A stretch of DNA of 64,000 nt from Streptomyces umbrinus (GTDB lineage Bacteria > Actinomycetota > Actinomycetes > Streptomycetales > Streptomycetaceae), in NCBI RefSeq assembly GCF_030817415.1, contig NZ_JAUSZI010000002.1:7068001-7132000 (forward strand), in the 5' to 3' direction. Positions 8,899-18,494 of the stretch are shown here, piece by piece. Made by a program: the position numbers and the translations under genes. Below the pieces are notes generated by a model, which worked only from the letters and a program-made list of their open reading frames with translations, did not search any database and was not told the origin of the DNA. Each line of letters opens with the position of its first letter. The stretch's first letter is position 1.

Positions 8899-9078
8899 AT
8901 GGCGACGTCTGAACGTGATGTGACGCGTCCGTCGGTGCCGGTGGAGTCGACTTCGTCGGGGGTGGCTGGGGTGTCCATGCGGGAGTTGCTTGCGGCGGGG
9001 GTGTTGGCGCGGGTCGTTTCCACGCCGCCGCGCCCTCCGGCTGCGCCGGTGCGGGAGGAACGGCGGCGCGCCGCGTAG
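8899..9078 (+). CDS. Conserved-looking 59-residue protein
   Basis: ATG at 8899 with a good ribosome site (TAGGAGG), giving 59 residues ending at 9078. The N-terminal half is polar, then a short helix-prone segment (SMRELLAAGVLARVV), then a Pro/Arg tail. No domain is recognised; SMRELLAAGV faintly resembles the start of ribosomal protein S2, but nothing else does. It is preceded by the palindrome at 8848-8867 and followed by a tandem repeat array, so it may be separately transcribed. Confidence 0.6.
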   Translation: MATSERDVTRPSVPVESTSSGVAGVSMRELLAAGVLARVVSTPPRPPAAPVREERRRAA

Positions 9079-9128
9079 CGCTCCGCGGGGAGCGTCGTTC
9101 GGATTCTGCGGGTGCGTTGTGGCTGGTC

Positions 9129-9209
9129 GCGCAGTTCCCCGCGCCCCTAGAAGCCAAAGATTGCGCAGTTCCCCGCGCCCCTAAAGACTGCGCCGTTCCC
9201 CGCGCCCCT
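9129..9209. repeat. Three tandem copies of the 20-bp GC-rich repeat
   Basis: Copies at 9129-9148, 9163-9182 and 9190-9209 (the last with one change) are separated by A-rich spacers of 14 and 7 bases. The array lies between the convergent ends of the genes at 8899-9078 (+) and 9230-9811 (-). The 9079-9229 gap contains nothing else recognised. Confidence 0.85.
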
Positions 9210-9229
9210 GAAGGGGCGCTTGTGTTGGC

Positions 9230-9811
9230 CTACTTGATCACTGTGACCCTTGTGCCGATGGTGGCGAACTCCCACATGGCTGTGCCGTCTTCGCGGGATT
9301 CTCGGATGCCGCCGAGCTTTTTCGAGGGGGCGGGGGCGGTGGTCGTGCCGTTCAGGGCGGCGCTGAAGCCGATCGCTACGCCGGAGACGTTCGTGAAGCG
9401 GACGACGTGTTCGACGGCGACGCCGTCCGAGCCGGTGATCTTGCCGGAGCGGGAGGTGACGACGTACGCGGCGGGCGCGGGATCGACCGTTCCGGGGGTC
9501 ACCTTGAACGTGCGCTTGACACGGTCACCCGACCCGACGAGCCATACGCGGTCGTCGTCCACCGAGTAGACGACCCGTCGGCCCGTGCCCGAGGCGGCGG
9601 GCAGAGCAGTCGGGTGCTGCTTGTCCCGGGGGGCCTTGGCGGCCGCGGCCTTCGAGGAGTCGGCGGGCCGGGAGGAGCCCAGGCTGCTGGGCACGTGCGC
9701 CGACGCCTGGTAGGTGAGGAAGCCGATCGCGGCGAGCGCCGTCGCGGTGAGCCCGGCCACGATTCCCGAGCTGCTCCGAACCACCTTGGGTGCCCACCTC
9801 TCGTACGGCAT
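9230..9811 (-). CDS. Single-pass membrane-anchored extracytoplasmic protein
   Basis: 193 residues: a short cytoplasmic N-terminus, a transmembrane segment (about 17-37), an Ala/Lys/Ser linker, then a beta-rich domain (VYSVDDDRVWLVGSGDRVKRTF...). No catalytic motif is recognised. The gene opposes its neighbours and sits between tsaE and tsaB, a position I remember as conserved in Streptomyces. Function unknown. Confidence 0.8.
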   Translation of the reverse strand: MPYERWAPKVVRSSSGIVAGLTATALAAIGFLTYQASAHVPSSLGSSRPADSSKAAAAKAPRDKQHPTALPAASGTGRRVVYSVDDDRVWLVGSGDRVKRTFKVTPGTVDPAPAAYVVTSRSGKITGSDGVAVEHVVRFTNVSGVAIGFSAALNGTTTAPAPSKKLGGIRESREDGTAMWEFATIGTRVTVIK

Positions 9812-9894
9812 TTGTGCTTTCTGTGACGTTAGCAGCAGGTCTGCGACGGATTGGGGCGGCCGTGCTCCGAGCCCGGGCGCCGTAGGCTGTTCGC

Positions 9895-10551
9895 GTGCTC
9901 TTGCTCGCTCTGGATACCGCCACCCCCGCCGTCACCGTCGCGCTGCACGACGGGACGTCCGTCATCGCCGCCTCCAGTCAGGTGGACGCGCGCCGGCACG
10001 GGGAGTTGCTCCTGCCGGCCGTCGACCGGGTGTTCGCCGAGGCCGGGCTGCGGCTCGACGCCGTCACCAGCATCGTTGTCGGCGTGGGCCCCGGCCCGTA
10101 CACCGGGCTGCGCGTCGGTCTGATGACCGCCGACACCTTCGGGCTCGCGCTCGGCATCCCCGTACACGGACTGTGCACGCTGGATGGTCTTGCGTACGCG
10201 GCCGACCGTTCCATTGCCGACGGGCCCTTCGTCGTGGCGACCGACGCCCGGCGCAAAGAGGTCTACTGGGCGCGGTACGCCGACTCGCGCACCCGGGTCA
10301 CCGAGCCCACTGTCGACCGGCCGGGCGAGCTGGACATCGGCGGTCTGCCCGCCGTCGGCGCGGGTGCGCTGCTCTACCCCGACACCTTCCCGGACGCGCG
10401 CGAGCCCGAGCACGTCTCGGCTGCCGCGCTGGCGTCCCTGGCGGCGGAACGGCTGGCCGCGGGCGAGGAACTGGAGGCGTCCCGGCCCCTCTATCTGCGA
10501 CGGCCGGACGCCCAGGTGCCCAAGAACTACAAGGTGGTCACCCCCAAGTGA
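9895..10551 (+). CDS. tsaB: tRNA t6A modification protein TsaB
   Basis: A 218-residue ASKHA-fold protein that scaffolds TsaD in t6A synthesis. It begins LLLALDTATPAVTVAL and carries VGVGPGPYTGLRVGL, the usual TsaB signatures. The start is GTG at 9895. Its stop overlaps the GTG start of rimI (GTGA), indicating coupling. Confidence 0.94.
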   Translation: MLLLALDTATPAVTVALHDGTSVIAASSQVDARRHGELLLPAVDRVFAEAGLRLDAVTSIVVGVGPGPYTGLRVGLMTADTFGLALGIPVHGLCTLDGLAYAADRSIADGPFVVATDARRKEVYWARYADSRTRVTEPTVDRPGELDIGGLPAVGAGALLYPDTFPDAREPEHVSAAALASLAAERLAAGEELEASRPLYLRRPDAQVPKNYKVVTPK

Positions 10552-11060
10552 CGACCGCGGTGCTGCGCGAGATGCGCTGGTGGGACATCGAGCCCGTGCT
10601 GGAACTGGAGAAGGACCTCTTCCCCGAGGACGCCTGGTCGCGGGGCATGTTCTGGTCGGACCTCGCCCATGCGCGGGGGCCGGGGGCGACCCGGCGGTAC
10701 GTCGTGGCCGAGACCGCGGGGGACACGGGCGGTGCGCGGATCGTCGGATACGGCGGGCTCGCCGCCGCCGGGGACGTCGGTGACGTGCAGACCATCGCCG
10801 TCTCCCGGGAGCACTGGGGCACCGGCCTCGGCGCGATGATCCTGACCGAACTGCTGCGGGCCGCGACCGCGTTCGAGTGCGCCGAGGTGATGCTCGAATG
10901 CCGTGTCGACAACATCCGCGCCCAGAAGCTGTACGAGCGCTTCGGCTTCGAGGCGATCGGTTTCCGGCGCGGCTACTACCAGCCGGGGAACGTGGACGCG
11001 CTCGTCATGCGACTCAACGACCCATCGACATCCGTACAAGGAACCGAGATCAATGGCTGA
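10548..11060 (+). CDS. rimI: Ribosomal-protein-alanine N-acetyltransferase (GNAT)
   Basis: A 170-residue GNAT enzyme of the RimI type. The acetyl-CoA loop is [13 protein letters not shown] and the C-terminal signature is [23 protein letters not shown]. It lies between tsaB and tsaD, overlapping both (4 and 8 bases), as in many actinobacteria. The substrate, classically S18, is inferred from family membership. Confidence 0.93.
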   Translation: MTTAVLREMRWWDIEPVLELEKDLFPEDAWSRGMFWSDLAHARGPGATRRYVVAETAGDTGGARIVGYGGLAAAGDVGDVQTIAVSREHWGTGLGAMILTELLRAATAFECAEVMLECRVDNIRAQKLYERFGFEAIGFRRGYYQPGNVDALVMRLNDPSTSVQGTEING

Positions 11061-12162
11061 CGAACCGCTCGTCCTCGGCATCGAGACCTCCTGCGACGAG
11101 ACCGGCGTCGGCATCGTCCGCGGCAGGACCCTGCTCGCGGACGCGATCGCGTCCAGCGTCGACGAGCACGCGCGCTTCGGGGGTGTGGTGCCCGAAGTCG
11201 CGTCCCGTGCGCACCTGGAGGCGATGGTCCCCACCATCGAGCGGGCGCTGAAGGAGGCGGGCGTCAGCGCGAAGGACCTGGACGGGATCGCCGTCACCGC
11301 CGGCCCCGGGCTCGCGGGGGCGCTGCTCGTCGGGGTGTCGGCGGCGAAGGCGTACGCGTACGCGCTGGGGAAGCCGCTGTACGGGGTCAACCACCTCGCC
11401 TCGCACATCTGCGTCGACCAGCTCGAGCACGGGGCACTGCCCGAGCCGACCATGGCGCTGCTCGTCTCCGGCGGGCACTCCTCGCTGCTGCTCTCCTCGG
11501 ACATCACCAGTGACGTACGGCCCATGGGCGCGACCATCGACGACGCGGCCGGTGAGGCCTTCGACAAGATCGCGCGGGTGCTGAACCTCGGGTTCCCCGG
11601 CGGGCCGGTCATCGACCGGTACGCCAAGGAGGGGGACCCGGGTGCCATCGCCTTCCCGCGCGGGCTCACCGGGCCGCGGGATCCCGCGTACGACTTCTCG
11701 TTCTCCGGGCTGAAGACCGCCGTGGCGCGGTGGATCGAGGCGAAGCGGGCGGCCGGGGAGGACGTGCCGGTGCGGGATGTGGCCGCGTCCTTCCAGGAGG
11801 CCGTCGTCGACGTGCTGACGCGCAAGGCCGTACGGGCCTGTCGTGACGAGGGTGTCGACCACCTGATGATCGGTGGGGGAGTTGCCGCGAACTCGCGGCT
11901 GCGGGTGCTGGCGCAGGAGCGGTGCGAGGCCGCGGGGATTCGGCTGCGGGTGCCGCGGCCGAAGTTGTGTACGGACAACGGGGCGATGGTTGCCGCGCTG
12001 GGGGCGGAGATGGTTGCCCGGGGGCGGGGCGCCTCTGATTGGGATCTGTCTGCGGATTCGTCGTTGCCGGTGACTGACACGCATGTGCCTGGGCGGGCGC
12101 AGTCGCATGACCATGGTCATGATCATGTGCATGAGGTCAGTAAGGGCAATCTGTACTCATGA
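11053..12162 (+). CDS. tsaD: tRNA N6-threonylcarbamoyladenosine transferase TsaD
   Basis: The 369-residue catalytic subunit of t6A synthesis. It starts [15 protein letters not shown] and has the metal-binding HxxxH in [10 protein letters not shown], the ASKHA motif [12 protein letters not shown] and [11 protein letters not shown]. The C-terminal tail is rich in His and Asp. ATG at 11053; it overlaps rimI by 8 bases and the next gene by an ATGA. Confidence 0.96.
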   Translation: MADEPLVLGIETSCDETGVGIVRGRTLLADAIASSVDEHARFGGVVPEVASRAHLEAMVPTIERALKEAGVSAKDLDGIAVTAGPGLAGALLVGVSAAKAYAYALGKPLYGVNHLASHICVDQLEHGALPEPTMALLVSGGHSSLLLSSDITSDVRPMGATIDDAAGEAFDKIARVLNLGFPGGPVIDRYAKEGDPGAIAFPRGLTGPRDPAYDFSFSGLKTAVARWIEAKRAAGEDVPVRDVAASFQEAVVDVLTRKAVRACRDEGVDHLMIGGGVAANSRLRVLAQERCEAAGIRLRVPRPKLCTDNGAMVAALGAEMVARGRGASDWDLSADSSLPVTDTHVPGRAQSHDHGHDHVHEVSKGNLYS

Positions 12163-12413
12163 CTGTTGCGTTGATGTGGGAGGCGCGAGCCGTCGAGGGG
12201 CGGGGGGAGGAACTGCTTGCGTGGGTGAGGGGGCAGGACCTCCCGGCGCGGCCCCTGCGTCGGGAGGTCCTGCGGGCTCCGGGGGATCGGGTGCTCGTCA
12301 TTACGTGGTGGGATGCCGCGTATGAGGCTGAGCTGCCTGAATTTCCGGAGCCGGCTGGGGAGTTGGTTGCGCGGGCGGTTCATCGGTGGCGGTTCGAGGC
12401 TGTGGAGGGGTAG
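12159..12413 (+). CDS. 84-residue conserved protein coupled to tsaD
   Basis: It starts within the tsaD stop (ATGA) and encodes a small acidic alpha/beta protein ([19 protein letters not shown]). Length and strand pattern suggest a ferredoxin-like or dimeric alpha-beta-barrel fold, but no motif proves it. Coupling implies co-expression with the t6A genes. Function unknown. Confidence 0.7.
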   Translation: MTVALMWEARAVEGRGEELLAWVRGQDLPARPLRREVLRAPGDRVLVITWWDAAYEAELPEFPEPAGELVARAVHRWRFEAVEG

Positions 12414-12457
12414 GGGGCGGGGGGTGTCTGTCGGGTGCGGGCCGGCTGTGGCTGGTC

Positions 12458-12608
12458 GCGCAGTTCCCCGCGCCCCTGAAAGACAAAAGATTGCGCCGTT
12501 CCCCGCGCCCCTAAAGACAAGGGACTGCGCCGTTCCCCGCGCCCCCAGGAAACGCGCAGTTCCCCGCGCCCCTGAAAGGCAAAAGATTGCGCAGTTCCCC
12601 GCGCCCTA
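12458..12608. repeat. Five tandem copies of the 20-bp GC-rich repeat
   Basis: Copies at 12458-12477, 12493-12512, 12527-12546, 12554-12573 and 12589-12608 are separated by 15, 14, 7 and 15 bases of A-rich spacer such as GAAAGACAAAAGATT. The array fills the space between convergent genes, and the GH3 stop codon lies inside the fifth copy. Spacers are too short and too similar for CRISPR. Confidence 0.9.
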
Positions 12609-14927
12609 GGGCGCCTCCGTTTCCCTTGACGCGCAGCGTAGGCGGCGGGTTGGGCCCAGAATTCGTTCCGGGCCCGTCAGGGTGATGTGTGTCGTGTGGC
12701 GTGTGTCTGCGCTGGATTTGGACAGGCGGAGTTCCAAAGCGCCCGGTTCTACTACGCGTTGGCCCCTACCGTCCGTGAACGCCGACAGGTCCGGGTGGAA
12801 GGTGAACGTGATTCGGCGGGCCTGGCCGGGGGGCAGGGTCAGGCGGTGGTAGCCGATCAGGCGGACGTCGGGGCGGGTTACGCGGGCCACCGGGTCATGG
12901 AGGTAGAGCTGGACCACCTCCGTGCCTTCTCGGGGGCCCGTGTTGCGGATCGTGACCGAGACGTCGTACGGGTCGTCCGTGCCAATCTCCGTCTCCTCCC
13001 CGTCCTTCGTCCCGTCCTCGATGTCCTCCCAGGTGAAGTCCGTGTAGCCGAGGCCGTGGCCGAAGGGGTGGAGGGGGGTCGGGTCGAGGTTGCTGACCGT
13101 GCCGGCCAGGCCCAGTGGGGGCTGGAGGTAGGTCCACGGCTGCCCGCCGGGTGTCTGCGGGACGCTCACGGGGAGCCTGCCCGACGGGTTCACGCGGCCC
13201 GACAGCACGCCTGCCACTGCCGGGCCGCCCTCCTCCCCCGGGAAGAACGCCTGTACGGAAGCGGCCAGTTGGTCCTTCCAGCGGCCGAGCGCGTACGGGC
13301 GGCCGGTGAGGAGGACCAGGATGACCGGGGTGCCGGTGGCCGTCAGAGTGTCCAGCAACTGGGCCTGTACGCCCGGGAGTTGGAGATCTCCGACGTCGCA
13401 GCCCTCGCCCGAGGTGCCCCGGCCGAAGAGGCCCGCCCGGTCGCCCAGTACCGCCACGCAGACGTCCGCCTCGGCGGAGCGTGCCACGGCCTCCGCGAAG
13501 CCCGAGGTGTCCGGGTCCGTGGTGTCACAGCCCTCGGTGAACGTGACCTTGGCGTCGGGGAGTTCCGTGCGCAGGGACTCCAGGAGAGTGGGGATCTCGA
13601 TGCCCATCGGCCGGTCGGGGTGGTTGATGCCCACGTGCGAGGGGAACGAGTAGCAGCCCAGCATGGCCAGGGCGTCGGCCGCCCGCGGGCCGACCACGGC
13701 GATCCGGGTGTCAGGGGCGAGGGGGAGCAGGCCGTCCGGGTTGGAGAGCAGGACGACGGACTCCTCGGCGAGGCGGCGGGCCAGCACGCGGTTCGCGCTC
13801 GAGTCCAGGTCGATCGGGCCCGTGGGCTCGGGGGCCCAGTCCTCGTCCAGCAGGCCCAGTTCGCACTTCTGGCGCAGGACCCGGGCCGCCGCCCGGTCCA
13901 CCAGGGACTCCGGGATCGTGCCCGCGCGTACCGCCTCGACCAGGGGGGTGCCGTAGCAGCGGAGCGTGGGGAGTTCGACGTCGATGCCGGCCGCCAGGGC
14001 CGCGTGGGCGGCCTCCGCCTTCGTGCCCGCGACGCGGTGGAGGGTCTCCAGGAAACCGACACCGTAGTAGTCGGACACGACCGTGCCCGTGAACTGCCAT
14101 TGCTCCCGCAGGAGTTCGGATAGGAGGTACGGGTCCGAGGACGCCGGTACGCCGTCCGTGTCCGTGTACGCGGCCATCACCGAGCGGGCCCCGCCCTCGC
14201 GCAGCGCGAACTCGAACGGCGGCAGGGTGATGTCGGCGAACTCGCGCACACCCGCGCGTACGGGGGCGAGGTTGCGGGCGCCCGCGGAGGACGCGTACCC
14301 CGCGAAGTGCTTGAGCGTGGCGATGACGCCGGCGGACTCCAGGCCGCGGACGTAGGCCGCGCCGATCGTGCCGACCAGGTAGGGGTCCTCGCCGATGGTC
14401 TCCTCGACGCGGCCCCAGCGCGGGTCCCGTACGACGTCCAGGACGGGAGCGAGGCCCTGGTGGACGCCGACGGAGGCGAGGTCCTTGCCGATGCGGTGGG
14501 CCATCTCCTCGACCAGGGCCGGGTCGAAGGTGGCGCCCCAGGCCAGGGGGACCGGGTACGCGGTGGCGCCCCAGGCGGTGAAGCCCGCCAGGCACTCCTC
14601 GTGGGCGACGGCCGGGATGCCGAAGCGGCCGGCCTCGGCGATGCGGCGCTGGGCGCGGGCCAGTGCCTGCGCGCCCAGCGCCGGGTCCACGGGGGACGTG
14701 CCGAAGGAGCGGGTCAGCTGGCCCAGGCCGTGGGGGATCAGCTCGTCCCAGTCGAAGTCCGAGGCCATCTCGTCCTGGTTCGGGGCGACCCCGTCGCCGT
14801 CCGTGGCGGCGCCCACCCACACGCCGTACAGCTGGGCGGTCTTCTCCTCCAGGGTCATCCGGGCGAGCAGGTCGTCGACCCGGGCCTCGGCGGGCACGGC
14901 GGGATCACGCCAGGGGGCGGTGGTCAT
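12606..14927 (-). CDS. Glycoside hydrolase family 3, probable beta-xylosidase (BxlA-like)
   Basis: A 773-residue cytoplasmic GH3 enzyme with no signal peptide: TIM-barrel domain, second sandwich domain and C-terminal fibronectin-III-like domain. The predicted nucleophile is D286 in VVSDYYGVG; the substrate motif is [12 protein letters not shown]. The ATG at 14927 has AGGAG 7 bases upstream; an ATG at 14957 overlapping the permease stop is possible. It is the last gene of the ABC operon. Beta-xylosidase rather than beta-glucosidase is inferred from the Bxl-like layout and the CGAA...TTCG boxes. Confidence 0.88.
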   Translation of the reverse strand: MTTAPWRDPAVPAEARVDDLLARMTLEEKTAQLYGVWVGAATDGDGVAPNQDEMASDFDWDELIPHGLGQLTRSFGTSPVDPALGAQALARAQRRIAEAGRFGIPAVAHEECLAGFTAWGATAYPVPLAWGATFDPALVEEMAHRIGKDLASVGVHQGLAPVLDVVRDPRWGRVEETIGEDPYLVGTIGAAYVRGLESAGVIATLKHFAGYASSAGARNLAPVRAGVREFADITLPPFEFALREGGARSVMAAYTDTDGVPASSDPYLLSELLREQWQFTGTVVSDYYGVGFLETLHRVAGTKAEAAHAALAAGIDVELPTLRCYGTPLVEAVRAGTIPESLVDRAAARVLRQKCELGLLDEDWAPEPTGPIDLDSSANRVLARRLAEESVVLLSNPDGLLPLAPDTRIAVVGPRAADALAMLGCYSFPSHVGINHPDRPMGIEIPTLLESLRTELPDAKVTFTEGCDTTDPDTSGFAEAVARSAEADVCVAVLGDRAGLFGRGTSGEGCDVGDLQLPGVQAQLLDTLTATGTPVILVLLTGRPYALGRWKDQLAASVQAFFPGEEGGPAVAGVLSGRVNPSGRLPVSVPQTPGGQPWTYLQPPLGLAGTVSNLDPTPLHPFGHGLGYTDFTWEDIEDGTKDGEETEIGTDDPYDVSVTIRNTGPREGTEVVQLYLHDPVARVTRPDVRLIGYHRLTLPPGQARRITFTFHPDLSAFTDGRGQRVVEPGALELRLSKSSADTRHTTHITLTGPERILGPTRRLRCASRETEAP

Positions 14928-14953
14928 GAAACTCCTGTCGGGGTCTAGGGGGT

Positions 14954-15859
14954 TCATTTGCCGCCGACTCCCATCAGGCCGCCTACCAGGGCTCGGCGGG
15001 CCACCAGATAGACGGCGAAGATGGGGATGCCGGAGAGGACGACCGAGGCGAGCAGGGCGGGGATGTTCACGCCGAACTGGCTGACGTAGTTGAAGAGTCC
15101 GAGGGTCAGGACGCGTGGGCCGTCGGACTGGGTGAAGATCAGCGGGAAGAGGAAGCCGTTCCAGGCCTGGAGCGCGGCGAAGATGACGACCGTGCTGATG
15201 CCGCCCTTGGCCAGCGGGATGGCGAGCTGGAACAGCATCCGCTGGGGGGACGCTCCGTCCAGGGCCATCGCCTCGTACAGGTCCTCCGAGACGTCCCGCA
15301 GGGTGCCGACGAGGACGAGGACCGAGACCGGCATCGCGAAGGCCGCCGTCGGCAGGATGACCGCCAACAGGCTGTCGTACAGGTTGAGTTTGGCTATCAG
15401 GAGGTAGAGGGGTACGACGACCGCCTGGGCCGGGATCGCGACGCCGAGGAGGAACAGGCGGAAGGCGAGGCCCGACCAGCGGTTGCGGGTGCGGACGGCG
15501 ACGTACGCGATCGGGACGGACAGGCCGAGGACGATGGCCACGACGGCGACGGCCACGATCGCGGTGTTGCTGAGCAGATGGCCGAAGCCGCTGTTCAGCA
15601 CGGTGTTGTAGTTGTCGAGCGTCGGACTCGTGGGCGGGTTCAGCGGGTTGCCGGTGAGTGCCTTGTCCTGACTGGTGAGCGAGGCCGACAGCATCGCGTA
15701 GATCGGGACGACGACGATCGCCAGCCAGATGACCGAACCGAGGCCCGAGACGGGGTTGCCGCGCTTCGTCCAGTGCTTGCGGCGGCGTTGCGGGGGCGGT
15801 GGCGTGGGACGCTCCTCGGTCTTCGCGGGACGCGGACGCGGCAACGTATCGTGTGACAC
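14954..15859 (-). CDS. Sugar ABC transporter permease (MalG/CebG type)
   Basis: 301 residues, six predicted transmembrane helices after a basic Pro-rich N-terminus. The ATPase-contact EAA loop is EAMALDGASPQRMLFQLAIPL. The GTG start at 15859 lies just after the upstream permease stop. It pairs with the permease at 15864-16838 for import of an oligosaccharide delivered by the lipoprotein at 16972-18375. No ATPase gene is present; Streptomyces sugar importers commonly share MsiK. Confidence 0.93.
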   Translation of the reverse strand: MSHDTLPRPRPAKTEERPTPPPPQRRRKHWTKRGNPVSGLGSVIWLAIVVVPIYAMLSASLTSQDKALTGNPLNPPTSPTLDNYNTVLNSGFGHLLSNTAIVAVAVVAIVLGLSVPIAYVAVRTRNRWSGLAFRLFLLGVAIPAQAVVVPLYLLIAKLNLYDSLLAVILPTAAFAMPVSVLVLVGTLRDVSEDLYEAMALDGASPQRMLFQLAIPLAKGGISTVVIFAALQAWNGFLFPLIFTQSDGPRVLTLGLFNYVSQFGVNIPALLASVVLSGIPIFAVYLVARRALVGGLMGVGGK

Positions 15860-15863
15860 TCCG

Positions 15864-16838
15864 TCACATCCCTTCGCGGGTGCTGCGCATGCTGCCGAAG
15901 CCGGTCAGCCGCACGAGGATCAGGGACAGCCCCGTGGCGGCCACCACCAGGAAGGACGCGATGGCGCTCGCGTAGCCGAAGTCGTAGCTCTTGAAGCCCG
16001 CCTCGTACATCAGGTACGGCAGGATCGCCGTGTCGGTGCCCGGGCCGCCCTTGGTGAGGATCAGCACGGTCTCGAAGTACGTGAGCGAGCCGACGACCAG
16101 CAGGACGGTGGACGTCGTGACGGTGTGCCGCAGCTGCGGGAGCGTGATCGAGAAGAACTGGCGGTAGCGGCCCGCCCCGTCGATCGCGGCGGCCTGGTAG
16201 AGCACTTCGGGTATCTGACGGGCCCCGCCCTGGTAGATCAGGGTGTGGAAGGGGATGAACTGCCAGCCGCCGATGAAGACGATCGCGAGGAACGCGCCGC
16301 TGGAGGAGCCGAGGATGTTCTCGCGGATGATGCCGAAGTTCGGGTCGAGCAGGGCGTAGAAGAGCAGCGCGATCGCCGTCGAGGAGAGCAGGAACGGGAC
16401 GAAGAAGATCGCGGAGAGGACCGCCCGGTTGCGCTGGCGGCCCGCCGCCCAGACGCCGAGCAACAGGGCGATCACCGTCTGGAAGACCCAGCTCGCCGCC
16501 GTCAGCAGGACGGTGAGCCACAGGGACTGGACCATCCGGTCGTCGTCGATCAGCTTCCGCCAGTTGTCGAGGCCGACGGGCCGCGGGTCGCCCAGGCCGT
16601 CCCAGCTGGTGAAGGAGAGGTAGAAGGCCAGGCCCATCGGGACCACGGCGAAGAACGCGAAGAAGAGGACACCGGGCAGGGCCCAGGCGGCATGCGGGCG
16701 GCCGACGGCGGAGGACTTGGAAGACTTCGTGGGCGGGGTGGAGGCGGCGGCTACCGACCCCGCGGTCGGGTAAGTTGACCCTCGTGCGATGCGAGAACCA
16801 AGCGCGTACACCGTGCTGATCGAGAACCAAGACAGCAC
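15864..16838 (-). CDS. Sugar ABC transporter permease (MalF/CebF type)
   Basis: About 324 residues with six transmembrane helices and the EAA-type loop YQAAAIDGAGRYRQFFSITLP. The GTG at 16838 has GGAGG 5 bases upstream and is chosen over a TTG at 16880 without a ribosome site. The binding-protein stop at 16972 is 133 bases upstream; that gap holds an imperfect repeat (CCGGGCTGGTTTCAACCCGG), possibly a hairpin lowering permease expression. Confidence 0.92.
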   Translation of the reverse strand: MLSWFSISTVYALGSRIARGSTYPTAGSVAAASTPPTKSSKSSAVGRPHAAWALPGVLFFAFFAVVPMGLAFYLSFTSWDGLGDPRPVGLDNWRKLIDDDRMVQSLWLTVLLTAASWVFQTVIALLLGVWAAGRQRNRAVLSAIFFVPFLLSSTAIALLFYALLDPNFGIIRENILGSSSGAFLAIVFIGGWQFIPFHTLIYQGGARQIPEVLYQAAAIDGAGRYRQFFSITLPQLRHTVTTSTVLLVVGSLTYFETVLILTKGGPGTDTAILPYLMYEAGFKSYDFGYASAIASFLVVAATGLSLILVRLTGFGSMRSTREGM

Positions 16839-16971
16839 ATGCACCTCCAAGCTTTGCGGTACAAACCGGGCTGGTTTCAACCCGGCTGGTGTTGATCGTG
16901 GAAGACCTGTCGGGTCGTTGACCCGTAGGCGGCGTGAGCCAGGAATCCCTCTGTTTCAGCTGGGGGAGGAT

Positions 16972-18375
16972 TCAATTCAGCTCCTTGAGTGCTGACACGA
17001 AGTCGCTCGGCGAGGACTTCCCGACGAACAGCTTGTTGATCTCGGTGAGCATCGGCGTTGCGATGTCCGCGCCCAGCGCCTGGTCCCAGGAGAGCGTGAA
17101 TGCCGGGGCTTTCTCGACCATCTCGTACTGGAACTTCGCGAACTCCGGGTTGGGCGAGGCCTCCAGCAGCTTGGCCGCGTTGGCGGTCGTCGGGATGTCG
17201 CCGTTGGCCACCAGAGCCTTCGCGTACGCCTCCGAGGCGCAGTCCTTCAGGAAGGCGATCGCGGCGTCCTTGTTCTGCGTACGGGAGTTGACGGACCAGT
17301 AGTTGGTGGGGTTGCCGACGACGTTGCGGATGTCGCCCGTGCCGCCCTCGACCGTGGGGAACGCGCACCAGCCCAGGTTGTTCTTCGCGAAGGACGGGAA
17401 CTTGCCGAGCTGTGTCGAGTACTCCCACGAGCCCATCAGGTGCATCGCCGCCTTGCCCTTGGCGAAGACGGCCGGGGCGCCGCCGTTGACGTACGACACC
17501 GAGCTGAACTTCGAGCCGAACGCGCCGTCGTCGATGAGTTCCTTGACGGTCTCGGCGGCCTTGAGGACGGCCGGGTCGCCCCAGGCGGTCGCGTCGCCGC
17601 CCTGGATCTTCGCGAAGACCTCGGGGCCGCCGATGCGGTCGACGAGGTACTCCAGCCACATCAGCTCGGTCCAGGTGTCGGCGCCGCCGAGCGCGAACGG
17701 GGTGATCTTCGCGGCCTTCAGCTTGGCGTTGATGTCCTGCAACTCGGCCCAGGTGGTGGGCGGTTGGAGCTTGTGCTCGGCGAAGACGGACTTGTTGTAG
17801 AAGAGGATGACCGGCTGCATGCCGCGCATCGGTATGCCGTAGTTGCGGCCGCCGAGCCCGCCGGCCGCGAGCACGGAGGGCAGGAAGCCGCCCTTCAGGA
17901 CAGGGTCGCCCTCGATGGTGTCGGTCAGATCGACGAGCTGCTTCGCCTCCTGGTACGCCTTGATGGAGCCGCCGCCCCAGTTGAAGAAGACGTCGGGGGC
18001 GCTCGGGGAGCCCATCGCCGTGCGCAGCTTGGCCGAGTAGTCCGAGCCCGGGACCTTCTCCAGTTTCACCTTGCCCTTGGCCGACTTGCTCGCGGCGGAC
18101 TTGTTGAAACGGTCGACGGCCGCCGTCTGGACCTTCACCGCGTCGTCCCCGTACACCATGGCGGTGATCGTGCCGCCGCCCCCGCCGGAACCTTCACCGG
18201 AGCCGCAGGCGGTCAGACCAGTGGTGAGCAGGGTGGTGGCACCGGCGCCGAGGACCCAGCGCCTGCTGAACGTCCTGCTGCTGAACGTCCCGCCGTCCAG
18301 GCTCCCGGGGCTCTCGCCCGTGGGCTGCCCGCCCGTGGGCCGTCCGCCGTTGGACCGCCCGCTGATCGACTCCAT
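16972..18375 (-). CDS. Extracellular sugar-binding lipoprotein of ABC importer
   Basis: 467 residues of solute-binding family 1. The export signal is twin-arginine-like ([11 protein letters not shown]38-R39) with lipobox LTAC (C57), so a Tat-exported lipoprotein is likely. The N-terminal 35 residues are Gly/Ser/Pro-rich and longer than usual. ATG at 18375 with GAGGT upstream. First gene of the importer operon and divergent from the LacI gene. The ligand is probably xylobiose or a related oligosaccharide, by analogy with BxlE. Confidence 0.9.
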   Translation of the reverse strand: MESISGRSNGGRPTGGQPTGESPGSLDGGTFSSRTFSRRWVLGAGATTLLTTGLTACGSGEGSGGGGGTITAMVYGDDAVKVQTAAVDRFNKSAASKSAKGKVKLEKVPGSDYSAKLRTAMGSPSAPDVFFNWGGGSIKAYQEAKQLVDLTDTIEGDPVLKGGFLPSVLAAGGLGGRNYGIPMRGMQPVILFYNKSVFAEHKLQPPTTWAELQDINAKLKAAKITPFALGGADTWTELMWLEYLVDRIGGPEVFAKIQGGDATAWGDPAVLKAAETVKELIDDGAFGSKFSSVSYVNGGAPAVFAKGKAAMHLMGSWEYSTQLGKFPSFAKNNLGWCAFPTVEGGTGDIRNVVGNPTNYWSVNSRTQNKDAAIAFLKDCASEAYAKALVANGDIPTTANAAKLLEASPNPEFAKFQYEMVEKAPAFTLSWDQALGADIATPMLTEINKLFVGKSSPSDFVSALKELN

Positions 18376-18403
18376 GACAGCACCTCTTTTTGTACTCGCG
18401 ACA

Positions 18404-18440
18404 CGAATGTTTCGGAAGGCACTTCGAATGTTCCGGGAAC
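18404..18440. promoter_or_regulatory. Two CGAATGTT-type operator half-site repeats
   Basis: CGAATGTTTCGG (18404-18415) and CGAATGTTCCGG (18425-18436) are direct repeats 21 bases apart, two helical turns, in the gap between the divergent binding-protein and lacI genes. Each resembles the CGAA...TTCG xylan-regulon box of streptomycetes. Probably bound by the LacI protein at 18495. Confidence 0.65.
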
Positions 18441-18494
18441 GTATGGCTGCCGAAGGGCTTCGTCAAGAGGTTGCGCAGGGATACGATCCGGTCC

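Noticed and set aside
9117..9569. Plus-strand frame of 150 codons starting in the repeat array
   Set aside because: It reads through repeats and is antisense to the membrane-anchored protein at 9230-9811.
12458..12608. Possible CRISPR array
   Set aside because: Repeats are 20 bp with 7-15 base spacers that resemble one another; there are no cas genes.
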